Positions 29,304-38,711 are shown, numbered from the stretch's first letter. The stretch is DNA of 64,000 bases from Betaproteobacteria bacterium (GCA_016713125.1 JADJPT010000001.1:248001-312000); one strand, 5' to 3'. Numbers and translations: made by a program. Notes: generated by a model not told the origin, from the sequence alone.

Positions 29304-30791
29304 ATGCCACAGCCGCAAGAAAAAGTAGCCCTGGTCACCGGCGCAGCGCGTCGCGTCGGCGCGGCGATCGCGCGCCGGCTGCACGCGTCCGGGGTCTGCG
29401 TGCTGCTGCACCATCGCGGCAGCGCGACCGAGGCCGAACTGCTGGCGGCGGAACTGAACGCGGCGCGCCCCGGCAGCGCGGCCTGCGCGCAGGCCGACCT
29501 GCTCGCGCCGGACACGCCGACGAACCTGGTGCGCGCCGCCCTGGAGAACTGGGGGCGCCTGGACCTGCTGGTGAACAATGCGTCGAGCTTCTACCCCACG
29601 GCGGTGGGCGGGATCGACGCGCGCGCCTGGGACGACCTGATGGGCACCAACCTGAAAGCCCCGCTGCTGCTCGCGCAGGCCGCCGCGCCGGAGCTGGGCA
29701 GACACCGGGGCGCCATCGTCAATATCGTCGACATCCATGCCGAGCGCCCGCTGAAGGGTTACGTGGTGTACACGCTGGCCAAGGCCGGCCTGGTTGCGCT
29801 GACCCGTTCGCTGGCCATGGAACTCGCGCCGGACGTGCGCGTGAACGGCGTGGCGCCCGGCGCCATCGCCTGGCCCGAGGACGGCCAGTTCCCGCCCGAG
29901 GAGCGCGAGCGCATCGTCGCCGACACCCTGCTGCGCCGCCTCGGTGATTCCAAGCGCCTGCACCGGCAGGTCGGGCAGGCGATCGCCGACTACCAGATGA
30001 TCGGCGAGGGCGACCGCGTGATGGTCTGCCTGTCGGGCGGCAAGGACAGCTACGGCATGCTGGAGATCCTGCTTTCGCTGCAGGAGAAGGCGCCGGTGGA
30101 GTTCGAGTTGATCGCCGTGAACCTCGACCAGAAGCAACCGGGCTTTCCCGAGCATGTGCTGCCCGACTACCTGCGTGCCGCCGGCGTGCCCTTCCGCATC
30201 GAGGAGCAGGACACCTACTCGATCGTCAAGCGCGTGATCCCCGAGGGCAAGACGATGTGTTCGCTGTGCTCGCGGCTGCGGCGCGGCGTGCTCTACCGCG
30301 TGGCCGCCGAACTGGGCGCCACGCGCATCGCGCTGGGCCACCATCGCGATGACATCCTCGCCACTTTCTTCCTCAACCTGTTCTATGCCGGCAAGCTGAA
30401 GGCCATGCCGCCCAAGCTGGTGTCGGACGACGGCAGGCACGTGGTGATCCGCCCGCTCGCCTACGTGGCCGAGAGCGACCTCACCGCCTACGCCGAGTTG
30501 AAGCAGTTCCCCATCATCCCCTGCACGCTGTGCGGCTCGCAGGCCAATCTGCAGCGCCAGGTGGTGGGCGGGATGCTGCGCGAATGGGGCCGCCGCCACC
30601 CCGGACGCATCGAATCGATCATGCGCGCGCTGTCCGACGCGCGTCCCTCGCACCTGATGGACCGCAGTCTGTTCGATTTCGCCGGACTGGCGCCGACCGG
30701 CGTGGCCTGCGAGGACGGCGACACGGCGTTCGATCCGCCGGAGATCGCCACGCACTTCGTCGATCCCGGCGCGGGCGTCGAAGAGGCTTGA
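29304..30791 (+). CDS. ttcA: in-frame fusion: pteridine reductase (FolM-like) N-part + tRNA 2-thiocytidine synthetase TtcA
   Basis: Residues 1 to about 214 are a short-chain dehydrogenase of the pteridine reductase type (TGAARRVGAAIARRL, NNASSFYPTAVG, YVVYTLAKAGLVAL with Tyr/Lys). The chain goes straight from LLRRLG into DSKRLHRQVGQAIADYQMI, the TtcA domain, with the PP-loop SGGKDS and cysteines CSLCSRLRRG and CTLCGSQAN for the iron-sulfur cluster. The reductase lacks its last 35 or so residues (including the usual VDGGR end) and TtcA lacks its first 15-20. Separate adjacent genes are normal, so a deletion (biological or assembly) probably joined them near 29945-29955. Confidence 0.8.
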   Translation: MPQPQEKVALVTGAARRVGAAIARRLHASGVCVLLHHRGSATEAELLAAELNAARPGSAACAQADLLAPDTPTNLVRAALENWGRLDLLVNNASSFYPTAVGGIDARAWDDLMGTNLKAPLLLAQAAAPELGRHRGAIVNIVDIHAERPLKGYVVYTLAKAGLVALTRSLAMELAPDVRVNGVAPGAIAWPEDGQFPPEERERIVADTLLRRLGDSKRLHRQVGQAIADYQMIGEGDRVMVCLSGGKDSYGMLEILLSLQEKAPVEFELIAVNLDQKQPGFPEHVLPDYLRAAGVPFRIEEQDTYSIVKRVIPEGKTMCSLCSRLRRGVLYRVAAELGATRIALGHHRDDILATFFLNLFYAGKLKAMPPKLVSDDGRHVVIRPLAYVAESDLTAYAELKQFPIIPCTLCGSQANLQRQVVGGMLREWGRRHPGRIESIMRALSDARPSHLMDRSLFDFAGLAPTGVACEDGDTAFDPPEIATHFVDPGAGVEEA

Positions 30792-30892
30792 GCTGCCGGC
30801 AGTGCCGCGCGGGCGCGGCGCATGCATGCGATAGCGCTGTCAGGCATGCGTTTCCGTGATGGAACTTTCGCTGCGGCGCCAAATCTTAAAAC

Positions 30893-30898
30893 TAGAAT
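30893..30898 (+). promoter_or_regulatory. possible -10 box of the metal efflux operon
   Basis: TAGAAT in an AT-rich island (30880-30906) of the 178-base gap before the efflux operon, about 70 bases before its first start. No good -35 is seen, so an activator-dependent promoter is possible. The rest of the gap shows nothing else I can name. Confidence 0.35.
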
Positions 30899-30969
30899 AA
30901 ATAAGCTTGCATCCGCCAACCGGCGATGCGGAGCGATGTAATCCCGCATCAATCCGGAGGTTTTTCCCG

Positions 30970-32217
30970 ATGTCCGTTCGTGTTCTGGCGTTCGCTGCGT
31001 TCGCGGCCTGCGCCGCGCCGCTCGCTGCGCTCGCGCAGGCCGGCGAAAGCCTGTCGCTGCGCGAGATCCTGCGCTATGTCGAAGCCTCCAACCCGGAGCT
31101 GGCCGCCGCCGTGCAGGTGCGCGCCGGCGCGCAGGCCGAAACGATCACCGCGCGCGCCTATCCGAACCCTGAACTGGAAGTCGGCGGCGGGCCCTGGCGT
31201 TCGCGCCTGGGTGGCGCGTCCGGCAACGTCAGCAGCATCGGCCTGTCCCAGCCGCTGGAACTGCCGGCGGTGCGCGAGGCGCGCGCCCAGGTGGCCGAGG
31301 CCGGCCTGGCTTCGGCCGACGCGCAGGGCGCGGCCGTGCGCCTCGCGGTGGGCTACCAGGCGCGTACCGCGTTCTACGAGATGCTGCGCCGGCAGGAGGA
31401 TGAACGCCTGGCGCTGGAGACCGTCAAGCTGCTGTCCGAGATCCAGGACAAGGTGCGCGTGCGCGTCTCGGTGGGCGAGGCGCCGCGCTTCGAACTGGTG
31501 CGCGCCGAAGCCGAGACCCTGGCAGCGCAGAATTCGGCCACTTCGGCGCGGCTGCGCGTGGAGGAGGCGCGCGGCGTGCTGCGCCGCCTGTCGGGCAATG
31601 CGCTGCCGCCGGCGTTCTCCGCCGCCGGCGCGTTGCCCGCGCTGCCCGAGGTGCCGCCGGTGGCCGTGCTCTCGCCGCAGGTGCTGGCTGCGCATCCGTC
31701 CCTGCGCGCGCTGGGTTCGGAGCGCGAGCGTGCGCGCTCGCGCCTGGACCAGGAGCGCGCGCAGCGCTACCCGCAGCCGACGCTGAAGCTGGGCGAGACG
31801 CGCGACCCCGAGGTGCGGCAGATGATGCTGGGCGTGTCGATCCCTCTGCCCCTGTGGAACCGGCGCGAGGGGCAGATCGCGCAGGCGCAGGCCGGCATCG
31901 ACCTGGCCGCCGCGCAGATCGAGGCACAGCGCGCGCAACTGCTGCGCGAACTCGATACGGCCTGGGCACGCGTGTCCATCGCGCAGCGCCAGATCGAAAC
32001 CTTCCAGGCCGGCCTGCTGCGCAGCGCGGAGACCGCGCTGCGCGTGGCCGAAGCCGCCTGGCGCGCCGGCGAGCGCAGCTTCCTCGAAGTGCTCGACGCG
32101 CAGCGCACGTTGCGCGCCGTGCGCAGCGACTACACCCAGGTGCGCTTCGACCGCAATGCCGCCTGGCTGGAAATACAGCGACTGATCGCGCGCGACCCGT
32201 TCGCGGCCGGCGACTGA
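30970..32217 (+). CDS. czcC: CzcC-type outer-membrane efflux protein (TolC family)
   Basis: 415 residues. The ATG at 30970 has a strong GGAGG nine bases upstream. A signal peptide (cleaved after ALA, about residue 22) is followed by two outer-membrane efflux repeats with long coiled coils (LRYVEASNPELAAAVQ; GVSIPLPLWNRREGQIAQAQ; GERSFLEVLDAQRTLRAVR). It forms the trans-outer-membrane duct of a tripartite RND pump. Metal specificity cannot be read from this subunit. Confidence 0.9.
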   Translation: MSVRVLAFAAFAACAAPLAALAQAGESLSLREILRYVEASNPELAAAVQVRAGAQAETITARAYPNPELEVGGGPWRSRLGGASGNVSSIGLSQPLELPAVREARAQVAEAGLASADAQGAAVRLAVGYQARTAFYEMLRRQEDERLALETVKLLSEIQDKVRVRVSVGEAPRFELVRAEAETLAAQNSATSARLRVEEARGVLRRLSGNALPPAFSAAGALPALPEVPPVAVLSPQVLAAHPSLRALGSERERARSRLDQERAQRYPQPTLKLGETRDPEVRQMMLGVSIPLPLWNRREGQIAQAQAGIDLAAAQIEAQRAQLLRELDTAWARVSIAQRQIETFQAGLLRSAETALRVAEAAWRAGERSFLEVLDAQRTLRAVRSDYTQVRFDRNAAWLEIQRLIARDPFAAGD

Positions 32218-32273
32218 ACCGGGCACACCCTCCGACCATGCTTCCCCTGACCCCGCAGAGACCCGCTTCCCCC

Positions 32274-33422
32274 ATGAAAACCCCGCTTGCCCTCGCCGCA
32301 CTGGCCGCCGTCCTGCTCGCAGGCTGCGGCGAGAAGACCCCGCCCGCCGCCGCCCCCAAGGCACAGGCCGACCCGCTGGCCGTGAGCGCGGGCGCAGACC
32401 TGAAGGCGCGCCTCGCGCTGGGCACGCCGGCGTTGGCCGAAGTGCGCGAGACCCTGCGCGTGCCGGGGCGCATCGAGGTCGACGAGACGCGCCTGGCGCG
32501 CGTCGGCTCGCCGGTCGCCGGCCGCATCTCCGACCTGGCCGCCACGGTGGGCCAGGAGGTGCGCCGCGGCCAGGTGCTGGCGACGCTGAACAGCACCGAG
32601 CTGTCGGGCGCGCAGCTGGGCTTCCTGAAGGCGCAGTCGCAGCGCCTGCTGGCCGCGCGCGGCGCGGCGCGCGCCCAGCAACTGCTCGACGCCGACGTGA
32701 TCGGCACCGCCGAGCTGCAGCGCCGCCAGGGCGAACTGACCCAGGCGCTGGCCGAACTGAACGCCGCGCGCGACCAGTTGAAGGTGCTGGGCATGTCCGA
32801 GCCCGCCATCCGCAAGCTCGCCGACAGCGGCACCATCACCTCGCTCACGCAGGTGGTGGCCAGCATCAGCGGCACGGTGATCGAGCGCAAGGTCACCGAG
32901 GGCCAGGTGGTGCAGCCGGCCGACAGCGTGTTCCTGGTCGCCGACCTGTCCAGCGTCTGGGTGGTGGCCGACATCCCCGAGCAGAGTTCCGGCATGGTCG
33001 CGGTGGGCGAATCGGTGTCCACCGAGATCGCCGCGCTGCCCAACCAGGTGCTGCACGGACGCCTGTCCTTCGTCAGCCCGACGGTCAATCCGGAGACGCG
33101 CACGGTGCGCGCGCGCATGGACCTTGCCAATGCCTCGCGCGTGTTCAAGCCGGCCATGCTGGCCACGGTGCTGATCAAGGGCAAGCCGCAGCAGCGCCTG
33201 ACCGTGCCGGCCGCCGCCGTGGTGCGCGAGGACAACCGCGATTACGTGTTCGTGCAGAACGGCGCCGACTCCTTCCGCCTGCAGGCGGTGATGCTCGGAC
33301 AGGAGTACGAGGGCAGGCGGGTGGTCAGGGAAGGCCTGGCCGAGAACGCGCGCATCGTCGTCGATGGCGCCTTCCACCTGAACAACGAGCGCAAGCGCCG
33401 CGCGCTCGACGGCGGCGCCTGA
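32274..33422 (+). CDS. czcB: CzcB-type membrane fusion (periplasmic adaptor) lipoprotein
   Basis: 382 residues. ATG 32274 is preferred over 32238 because it directly opens a lipoprotein signal, MKTPLALAALAAVLLAGCGE, with lipobox LAGC. The adaptor layout follows: barrel-sandwich with VGSPVAGRISDLAATVGQEV, a hairpin around RQGELTQALAELNAARDQL, then VADLSSVWVVADIPEQS and FVSPTVNPETRTVRARMDL. No His-rich metal-binding N-terminus as in CzcB of strongly resistant strains is visible. It starts 56 bases after czcC. Confidence 0.9.
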   Translation: MKTPLALAALAAVLLAGCGEKTPPAAAPKAQADPLAVSAGADLKARLALGTPALAEVRETLRVPGRIEVDETRLARVGSPVAGRISDLAATVGQEVRRGQVLATLNSTELSGAQLGFLKAQSQRLLAARGAARAQQLLDADVIGTAELQRRQGELTQALAELNAARDQLKVLGMSEPAIRKLADSGTITSLTQVVASISGTVIERKVTEGQVVQPADSVFLVADLSSVWVVADIPEQSSGMVAVGESVSTEIAALPNQVLHGRLSFVSPTVNPETRTVRARMDLANASRVFKPAMLATVLIKGKPQQRLTVPAAAVVREDNRDYVFVQNGADSFRLQAVMLGQEYEGRRVVREGLAENARIVVDGAFHLNNERKRRALDGGA

Positions 33423-33425
33423 GCC

Positions 33426-36400
33426 ATGTTCGACAGCCTGGTCCGCGCTGCGATCACGCAGCGCCTGGTGGTGGCGGTGATCGCGCTGTGCGTGCTGGTG
33501 TTCGGCCTGAACGCGGCGCGCAAGCTTTCGGTCGACGCCTTTCCCGACGTCACCAACGTGCAGGTGCAGATCGCCACCGAGGCGCCCGGCCGCTCGCCCG
33601 AGGAGGTGGAGCGCTTCATCACCGTGCCGGTCGAGGTGGCGATGACCGGACTGCCGGGGCTGACCGAGCTGCGCTCGCTGAACAAGCCCGGCCTGTCGCT
33701 GATCACCCTGGTGTTCACCGACAAGACCGACGTGTACTTCGCGCGCCAGCTGGTCATGGAGCGCCTGATCGAGATCGGCGCGCGCCTGCCCCAGGGCGTC
33801 ACGCCGGTGCTCGGGCCGGTGTCGACCGCGCTGGGCGAGGTCTACCAGTACACGCTGGAGCGGCCCGACGACGGCAGGCGCGAACTCAGCAAGCAGGAAC
33901 TGACCGAGCGGCGCATCGCGCAGGACTGGCACGTGCGCCCGCTGCTGCGCTCAATCCCCGGGGTGGCCGAGATCAATTCCACCGGCGGCTACGTCAAGCA
34001 GTACCAGGTGCTGGTCGAACCCGACCGACTGCGCTACTACAAGGTCAGCATCCACGACGTCTGGGAGGCGCTGGCGCGCAACAACGCCAACGCCGGCGGC
34101 GGCGTGCTGCCGCAGCGCGCCGAGCAGTACATGGTGCGCGGCATCGGCCTGGTCAAGGACCTCGACGACATCCGCAACATCGTGCTCAAGGAGGTCGGCG
34201 GCACGCCGGTCTACATCCGCGACGTGGCGGAGGTCAGCTTCGGCGAGGAGGTGCGTTTCGGCGCGATGGTCAAGGACGGCTACACCGAGGCGGTGGGCGG
34301 CGTGGTGATGATGATCCGCGCCGGCAACGCCAAGGAGGTGGTGAGCCGCGTCAAGGCGCGCGTGGCCGAGATCAACGCCAGGAACATGCTGCCCGGCGGA
34401 CTGAAGATCGTGCCCTTCTACGACCGCTCCGAACTGGTCGACGCCGCGCTGTGGACGGTCACCAAGGTGCTGATCGAGGGCGTGTTCTTCGTCGTGCTGG
34501 TGCTGGTGCTGTTCCTCGGCGACTGGCGCTCCAGCGTGATCGTGGTCGCCACCCTGGTGCTCACGCCGCTGGCCACCTTCATCGTCATGAACCGCTACGG
34601 GCTGTCGGCCAACCTGATGTCGCTGGGCGGCCTGGCGATCGCCATCGGCCTGATGGTCGACGGCTCGGTGGTGGTGATCGAGCACGCCTATGCCAAGCTC
34701 GGCCAGCGCGCGGGCGAGAGCCGGGCGCGCGTGATCTTCGAGGCCGTGCAGGAGGTGGCCACGCCGGTGATCTTCGGCGTGGGCATCATCATCCTGGTGT
34801 TCCTGCCGCTGATGACGCTGGAGGGCATGGAGGGCAAGATGTTCGCGCCGCTGGCCTACACCATCGCCATCGCGCTGGCCATCTCGCTGGTGCTTTCGCT
34901 GACGCTCTCGCCGGCGCTGGCCTCCTTCCTGCTGAAAGGCGGTCGCGAGCACGACACCTGGCTGGTGGCCAGGCTCAAGCGCCCCTACCTCGCGCTGCTC
35001 GGCCGCGCGCTGGCCAACGAGAAGAAGACCGTCGGCGCGGCGGTGGCGGCCTTCGTGCTGGCGCTGGCCATGCTGCCTTTCCTCGGCACCGCCTTCATCC
35101 CGGAGATGAAGGAGGGCTCGATCTCGCCCTCGATGGATCGCGTGCCCAACATCTCGCTCGATGAATCGATACGCATGGAACTCGAGGCGCAGCGCCGCCT
35201 GCTCGAGGTGCCCGGCGTCAAGGGTTCGGTGTCGCGCATCGGCCGCGGCGAATCGCCGGCCGACCCGGCCGGGCCGAACGAGGCCGACCCGATCGTCACG
35301 CTGAAGGCGCGCGACGAATGGCCCGCGGGCTGGACCCAGGACGACATCGCCGCCGGCATCGTCGACCGGCTGAAGAGCCTGCCCGGGGTGCAGCTGGTGA
35401 TGGCGCAGCCGATCTCGGACCGCGTCGACGAGATGGTGACCGGGGTGCGCTCCGACGTCGCGGTCAAGCTGTTCGGCGATGACCTCGAGGTGCTGCGCGA
35501 CAAGGCCAACGAGATCGCGCGCGTGGCCGGCGGCGTGCGCGGCGTGCGCGACATGCGCGTCGAGCGCGTCGGCGGCCAGCAGTACCTGACCGTGGCCATC
35601 GACCGCCAGGCCATCGCGCGCCAGGGCTTGAACGTGGCCGACGTGCAGGACGTGATCGAGACCGCCATCGGCGGCAAGGTCGCCACCGAGATCTACGAGG
35701 GCGAGCGGCGCTTCCAGGCGGTGGTGCGCCTGCCCGAACGGCTGCGCGACAGCGTGGCCGAGATCCGCGCCATCACGCTGACCGCGCCCAGCGGCGCGCA
35801 GGGCGAGCTGGGAAGCCTGGCCGACATCCAGGTGCTCGACGGGCCGGCGCAGATCAGCCGCGAGAGCGCCAAGCGGCGCATCGTGGTCGGCATCAACGTC
35901 AAGGACCGCGACCTGGGCGGCTTCGTCGCCGAACTGCGTCAGGTGGTGGGCGAGCGCGTGCAGCTGCCCGAGGGTTACGAGCTGCAATGGGGCGGGCAGT
36001 TCCAGAACCTGGAGCGCGCGCTGGGCCACCTGACGGTGATCATCCCGGTGACGGTCGCGGCGATCTTCTTCCTGCTGTTCCTGCTGTTCAACTCGCTGCG
36101 CTTCGCCACGCTGATCATCACCGTGCTGCCGTTCGCCTCGATCGGCGGGGTGATCGGGCTGGCGCTGACCGGCGAGTACCTGTCGGTGCCGGCCTCGGTG
36201 GGCTTCATCGCACTGTGGGGCATCGCGGTGTTGAACGGCGTGGTGCTGGTGACCTACATACGCAAGCTGCGCGAGGACGGCATGGAGGTCGCCGAGGCGG
36301 TGCGCGAAGGCTGCCGGCATCGCTTCCGTCCGGTGATGATGACGGCCACCGTGGCGATGCTGGGCCTGATCCCGTTCCTGTTCGCCGACGGGCCGGGTTC

Positions 36401-36521
36401 CGAGGTGCAGCGTCCGCTGGCCATCGTGGTGATCGGCGGGCTGATCAGCTCCACGCTGCTCACGCTGGTGGTGCTGCCGGCCTTGTACCGCTTCTTCGAG
36501 GAGAGGAGGATAGAGGCATGA
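33426..36521 (+). CDS. czcA: CzcA-type heavy-metal RND efflux pump
   Basis: 1031 residues, full length for an HME-RND inner-membrane proton/metal antiporter. It has the N-terminal span MFDSLVRAAITQRLVVAVIA, the first periplasmic loop, and the TM4 segment IAIGLMVDGSVVVIEHAYAK with the proton-relay Asp. A second half repeat has LLFLLFNSLRFATLIITVLP and GIAVLNGVVLVTYIRKLRE. The IEH after the TM4 motif differs from the usual VEN, so I do not assign a metal. It starts three bases after czcB and ends in an ATGA overlap with the PII-like gene. Confidence 0.93.
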   Translation: MFDSLVRAAITQRLVVAVIALCVLVFGLNAARKLSVDAFPDVTNVQVQIATEAPGRSPEEVERFITVPVEVAMTGLPGLTELRSLNKPGLSLITLVFTDKTDVYFARQLVMERLIEIGARLPQGVTPVLGPVSTALGEVYQYTLERPDDGRRELSKQELTERRIAQDWHVRPLLRSIPGVAEINSTGGYVKQYQVLVEPDRLRYYKVSIHDVWEALARNNANAGGGVLPQRAEQYMVRGIGLVKDLDDIRNIVLKEVGGTPVYIRDVAEVSFGEEVRFGAMVKDGYTEAVGGVVMMIRAGNAKEVVSRVKARVAEINARNMLPGGLKIVPFYDRSELVDAALWTVTKVLIEGVFFVVLVLVLFLGDWRSSVIVVATLVLTPLATFIVMNRYGLSANLMSLGGLAIAIGLMVDGSVVVIEHAYAKLGQRAGESRARVIFEAVQEVATPVIFGVGIIILVFLPLMTLEGMEGKMFAPLAYTIAIALAISLVLSLTLSPALASFLLKGGREHDTWLVARLKRPYLALLGRALANEKKTVGAAVAAFVLALAMLPFLGTAFIPEMKEGSISPSMDRVPNISLDESIRMELEAQRRLLEVPGVKGSVSRIGRGESPADPAGPNEADPIVTLKARDEWPAGWTQDDIAAGIVDRLKSLPGVQLVMAQPISDRVDEMVTGVRSDVAVKLFGDDLEVLRDKANEIARVAGGVRGVRDMRVERVGGQQYLTVAIDRQAIARQGLNVADVQDVIETAIGGKVATEIYEGERRFQAVVRLPERLRDSVAEIRAITLTAPSGAQGELGSLADIQVLDGPAQISRESAKRRIVVGINVKDRDLGGFVAELRQVVGERVQLPEGYELQWGGQFQNLERALGHLTVIIPVTVAAIFFLLFLLFNSLRFATLIITVLPFASIGGVIGLALTGEYLSVPASVGFIALWGIAVLNGVVLVTYIRKLREDGMEVAEAVREGCRHRFRPVMMTATVAMLGLIPFLFADGPGSEVQRPLAIVVIGGLISSTLLTLVVLPALYRFFEERRIEA

Positions 36522-36853
36522 AGGAGATCAAGGCGGTCATCCAGCCGCACAAGCTGGCGCGCGTGCGCGGCGCCCTGTTCCACGTGCCCGGCTTCAACGG
36601 CATGACGGTGTTCCGCGTCGAGGGCATGAGCCGGCCCGGCGGACCCGGCGACGGCAAGCCCAGCCTCAAGCAGGAGCTGACCGACTACAGCGGCAAGGTG
36701 TTCCTGGCCATGGTGGCCGAGGACGAGGCCGTGGACGCCATCGTGCAGGCCATCGCCGAGGCCTCCACCACCGGGCAGAAGGGCGACGGCCTGGTGTGGG
36801 TGCTGGACGTGGAACGCGTGCAGCGCATCCGCGACACCAGGCCGTCGCCCTGA
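36518..36853 (+). CDS. PII-family nitrogen-regulator-like protein coupled to the metal efflux operon
   Basis: 111 residues with the complete PII fold: MKEIKAVIQPHKLARVRGAL at the start, GMTVFRVEGMSR before the T-loop, and TTGQKGDGLVWVLDVERVQR at the end. The T-loop lacks the YRGAEY uridylylation segment of GlnB/GlnK and is replaced by a Gly/Pro-rich stretch. Its ATG overlaps the czcA stop (ATGA). PII subgroups next to heavy-metal RND genes have been noted in proteobacteria. A sensor or regulator of the pump is inferred; nitrogen control is unlikely. Confidence 0.88.
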   Translation: MKEIKAVIQPHKLARVRGALFHVPGFNGMTVFRVEGMSRPGGPGDGKPSLKQELTDYSGKVFLAMVAEDEAVDAIVQAIAEASTTGQKGDGLVWVLDVERVQRIRDTRPSP

Positions 36854-36866
36854 GGCGCATCCGCCC

Positions 36867-37640
36867 ATGTCCCTGCGTCTGACGCGTCTTCGCAGCCTGC
36901 GCTGGCGGGCCCTGGTCGCGCTGGGACTGGGCGCGCTGATGCTGGCGGCGGGCTGCGCCAGCCTGCGCGGCGACTGGCGCACCGCCAGCCGCGCCCCGGT
37001 CGGCCTGGCGCCGAAGCCGGCCGAGGTGCGCGAGGCGGTGGTGCAGGCCTATGCCGCGCGCACGGTGGGCTGGAAGGGCGCCTTCGGCGTGCACAGCTGG
37101 GTGGCGGTCAAGGCCGAGAACGCGCAGGACTGGACCGTCTACGAAGTGATCGGCTGGCGGCTGCGCTGGGCCGAGAGCGTGGTGGTGGTGCGCAGCCGCG
37201 AGCCCGATGCGCGCTGGTTCGGCGCCGAGCCCGAACTGCTGGCCGACCTGCGCGGCGCGCCGGCCGCCGCGCTGATCCCGCGCATCGAGGCGGCCGCGCG
37301 CAGCTATCCCTGGGCCCGCGAGTACACGGTGTGGCCGGGGCCGAACTCCAATACCTTCGTGGCCTGGATCGCGCGCGCCGTGCCCGAACTGGGCGTGGAC
37401 CTGCCGCCCACGGCCATCGGCAAGGACTACCTTGGCGAGCGCATCGTGGCCACCGCGCCCAGCGGACGCGGCTTCCAGGTCTCGCTGGGCGGGCTGCTGG
37501 CGCTGACCGCCAGCCCGGTCGAGGGCCTGGAGATCAACCTGCTCAGCCTGGGCTTCGGCCTCAACCCCTTCGATCCTGCGCTGCGCCTGCCGCTGCTCGG
37601 CCGGCTCGGGCCGGAGCGCGGCGCACGCGTGGCGGAGTAA
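36867..37640 (+). CDS. DUF3750 family lipoprotein/membrane-anchored protein
   Basis: 257 residues. The N-terminus has a basic region, a hydrophobic stretch and a lipobox-like LAAGC (Cys30). The conserved body carries GWKGAFGVHSWVAVK, WFGAEPELLADLRG, YTVWPGPNSNTFVAWIAR and LPPTAIGKDYLG, typical of DUF3750. The conserved His, Asn and Ser could form a hydrolase-like site, but no function is established. It follows the PII-like gene by 13 bases and may share the operon; repeat family A begins 17 bases after its stop. Confidence 0.82.
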   Translation: MSLRLTRLRSLRWRALVALGLGALMLAAGCASLRGDWRTASRAPVGLAPKPAEVREAVVQAYAARTVGWKGAFGVHSWVAVKAENAQDWTVYEVIGWRLRWAESVVVVRSREPDARWFGAEPELLADLRGAPAAALIPRIEAAARSYPWAREYTVWPGPNSNTFVAWIARAVPELGVDLPPTAIGKDYLGERIVATAPSGRGFQVSLGGLLALTASPVEGLEINLLSLGFGLNPFDPALRLPLLGRLGPERGARVAE

Positions 37641-37656
37641 GCGACTTTCCCTGCAG

Positions 37657-37733
37657 GAGTTGTCGAATTTGACGACAGCATTGCCTTGAGATCGGCTCCT
37701 GGAGCCGATCTCGTGAAATGAAAGTTCAACTTT
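37657..37733 (+). repeat. 77-bp interspersed repeat, family A copy 1
   Basis: Starts GAGTTGTCGAATTTGACGAC, has a central perfect palindrome (37688-37712, arms GAGATCGGCTCC and GGAGCCGATCTC around one T) and ends AAAGTTCAACTTT, itself a palindrome. A gap-free second copy of identical length lies at 57723-57799, with about 57 of 77 bases identical. This copy lies 17 bases after the DUF3750 stop, in the sense strand. The rest of the gap to 37812 shows only a ribosome site. Confidence 0.6.
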
Positions 37734-37811
37734 TCCGAGTTTCGCAGTCGCCTGCGGCCGGCCGCCCGGTTTGACGGTAGGATGTGGCGCATACCCACAG
37801 GAGGCGGCACC

Positions 37812-38681
37812 ATGGCGGCAGCGGCAGGCGAACAGAACATCATCCGGCTGGACAGGGATTTCCGCTGGCCCGGCGGCAAGCGCGTGGCGGTGATCTTCAA
37901 CATTGCCTACGAGGCCTGGTCCGACGGACAGGCGCCGGGCATCGGCCCGATGGGCAATGTGCTGAAGCCCGGCTTCTTCGACACCAATGCCCATTCCTGG
38001 GCCACCTTCGGTGCGGTGCGCGGCATCCAGCGGCTGCTCGACATCGTCGACCGCCAGGGCGTGAAGGCGAGCGTGATGACCAACGGCGTGCTCGCCGAGC
38101 GCTACCCCGCGTCGATCGCCGACATCGTCAAGCGTGGCCACGAACTGATCGCGCACTCCTGGGGCATGGACGTGATCCCGGCCTATTTCAACGAGGCCGA
38201 CGAGGCGAAGAACATCGAACGCACGCAGCAGGCGCTGTCGAAAGCCGGGGGCGGCGTCTCGCGCGGCTGGATCAGCCCGCGCGGCACCGGCAGCCTGGCC
38301 ACGCCGCGCCTGCTGGCCGAAGCGGGCTTCCTGCACCACGGCGACTGCAACGACGATGACCGCCCCTACGTCACCGAGGTCGCCGGGCGGCGCATCGTCG
38401 GCATCCCGCTCACCATGGACATCAACGACCTGCCGTTCTGCGTCCGCTACGGCCGCTCGCCGGGCGAGCTGATCCAGACCTTCGAGGACACGCTGAAGGC
38501 CTACCGCGAGCGCGAGTCGGTGCCGCTGATGCTCGACGTCACCGCGCACACCCATGTGTTCGGCCGTCCTTCAGGGGGCTGGGTGTACGAAGCCATAGTC
38601 GAGCGCGTCAAGCGCCACGACGATGTCTGGATCTGCACCCGCATGGAAATGGCCGAGCACGTGCTCGCCTCGGTGAAGTAG
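37812..38681 (+). CDS. polysaccharide deacetylase family protein (PuuE-like)
   Basis: 289 residues from ATG 37812 with AGGAGG eight bases upstream. The NodB-like fold is seen in FRWPGGKRVAVIFNIAYEAW, VKASVMTNGVLAERYP, RGHELIAHSWGMD and WISPRGTGSLATPRLLAEAG. The HSWGMD and HTHVFG segments carry the usual metal-binding His. Relatives include chitooligosaccharide deacetylases and cofactor-free allantoinases (PuuE); the FRWPGGKRVAV start resembles the latter. The substrate is not proven. Confidence 0.82.
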   Translation: MAAAAGEQNIIRLDRDFRWPGGKRVAVIFNIAYEAWSDGQAPGIGPMGNVLKPGFFDTNAHSWATFGAVRGIQRLLDIVDRQGVKASVMTNGVLAERYPASIADIVKRGHELIAHSWGMDVIPAYFNEADEAKNIERTQQALSKAGGGVSRGWISPRGTGSLATPRLLAEAGFLHHGDCNDDDRPYVTEVAGRRIVGIPLTMDINDLPFCVRYGRSPGELIQTFEDTLKAYRERESVPLMLDVTAHTHVFGRPSGGWVYEAIVERVKRHDDVWICTRMEMAEHVLASVK

Positions 38682-38711
38682 GCCGGCGGCGTCGCCGGGC
38701 TCTTGAACGCC

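Noticed and set aside
29946..30791. Stand-alone ttcA starting inside the fusion
   Set aside because: No start codon with a ribosome site was found at the TtcA boundary, and the frame is continuous.
33951..36320. 789-codon minus-strand frame opposite czcA
   Set aside because: His/Gln-rich mirror of a high-GC membrane-protein gene, with no start signal or family features.
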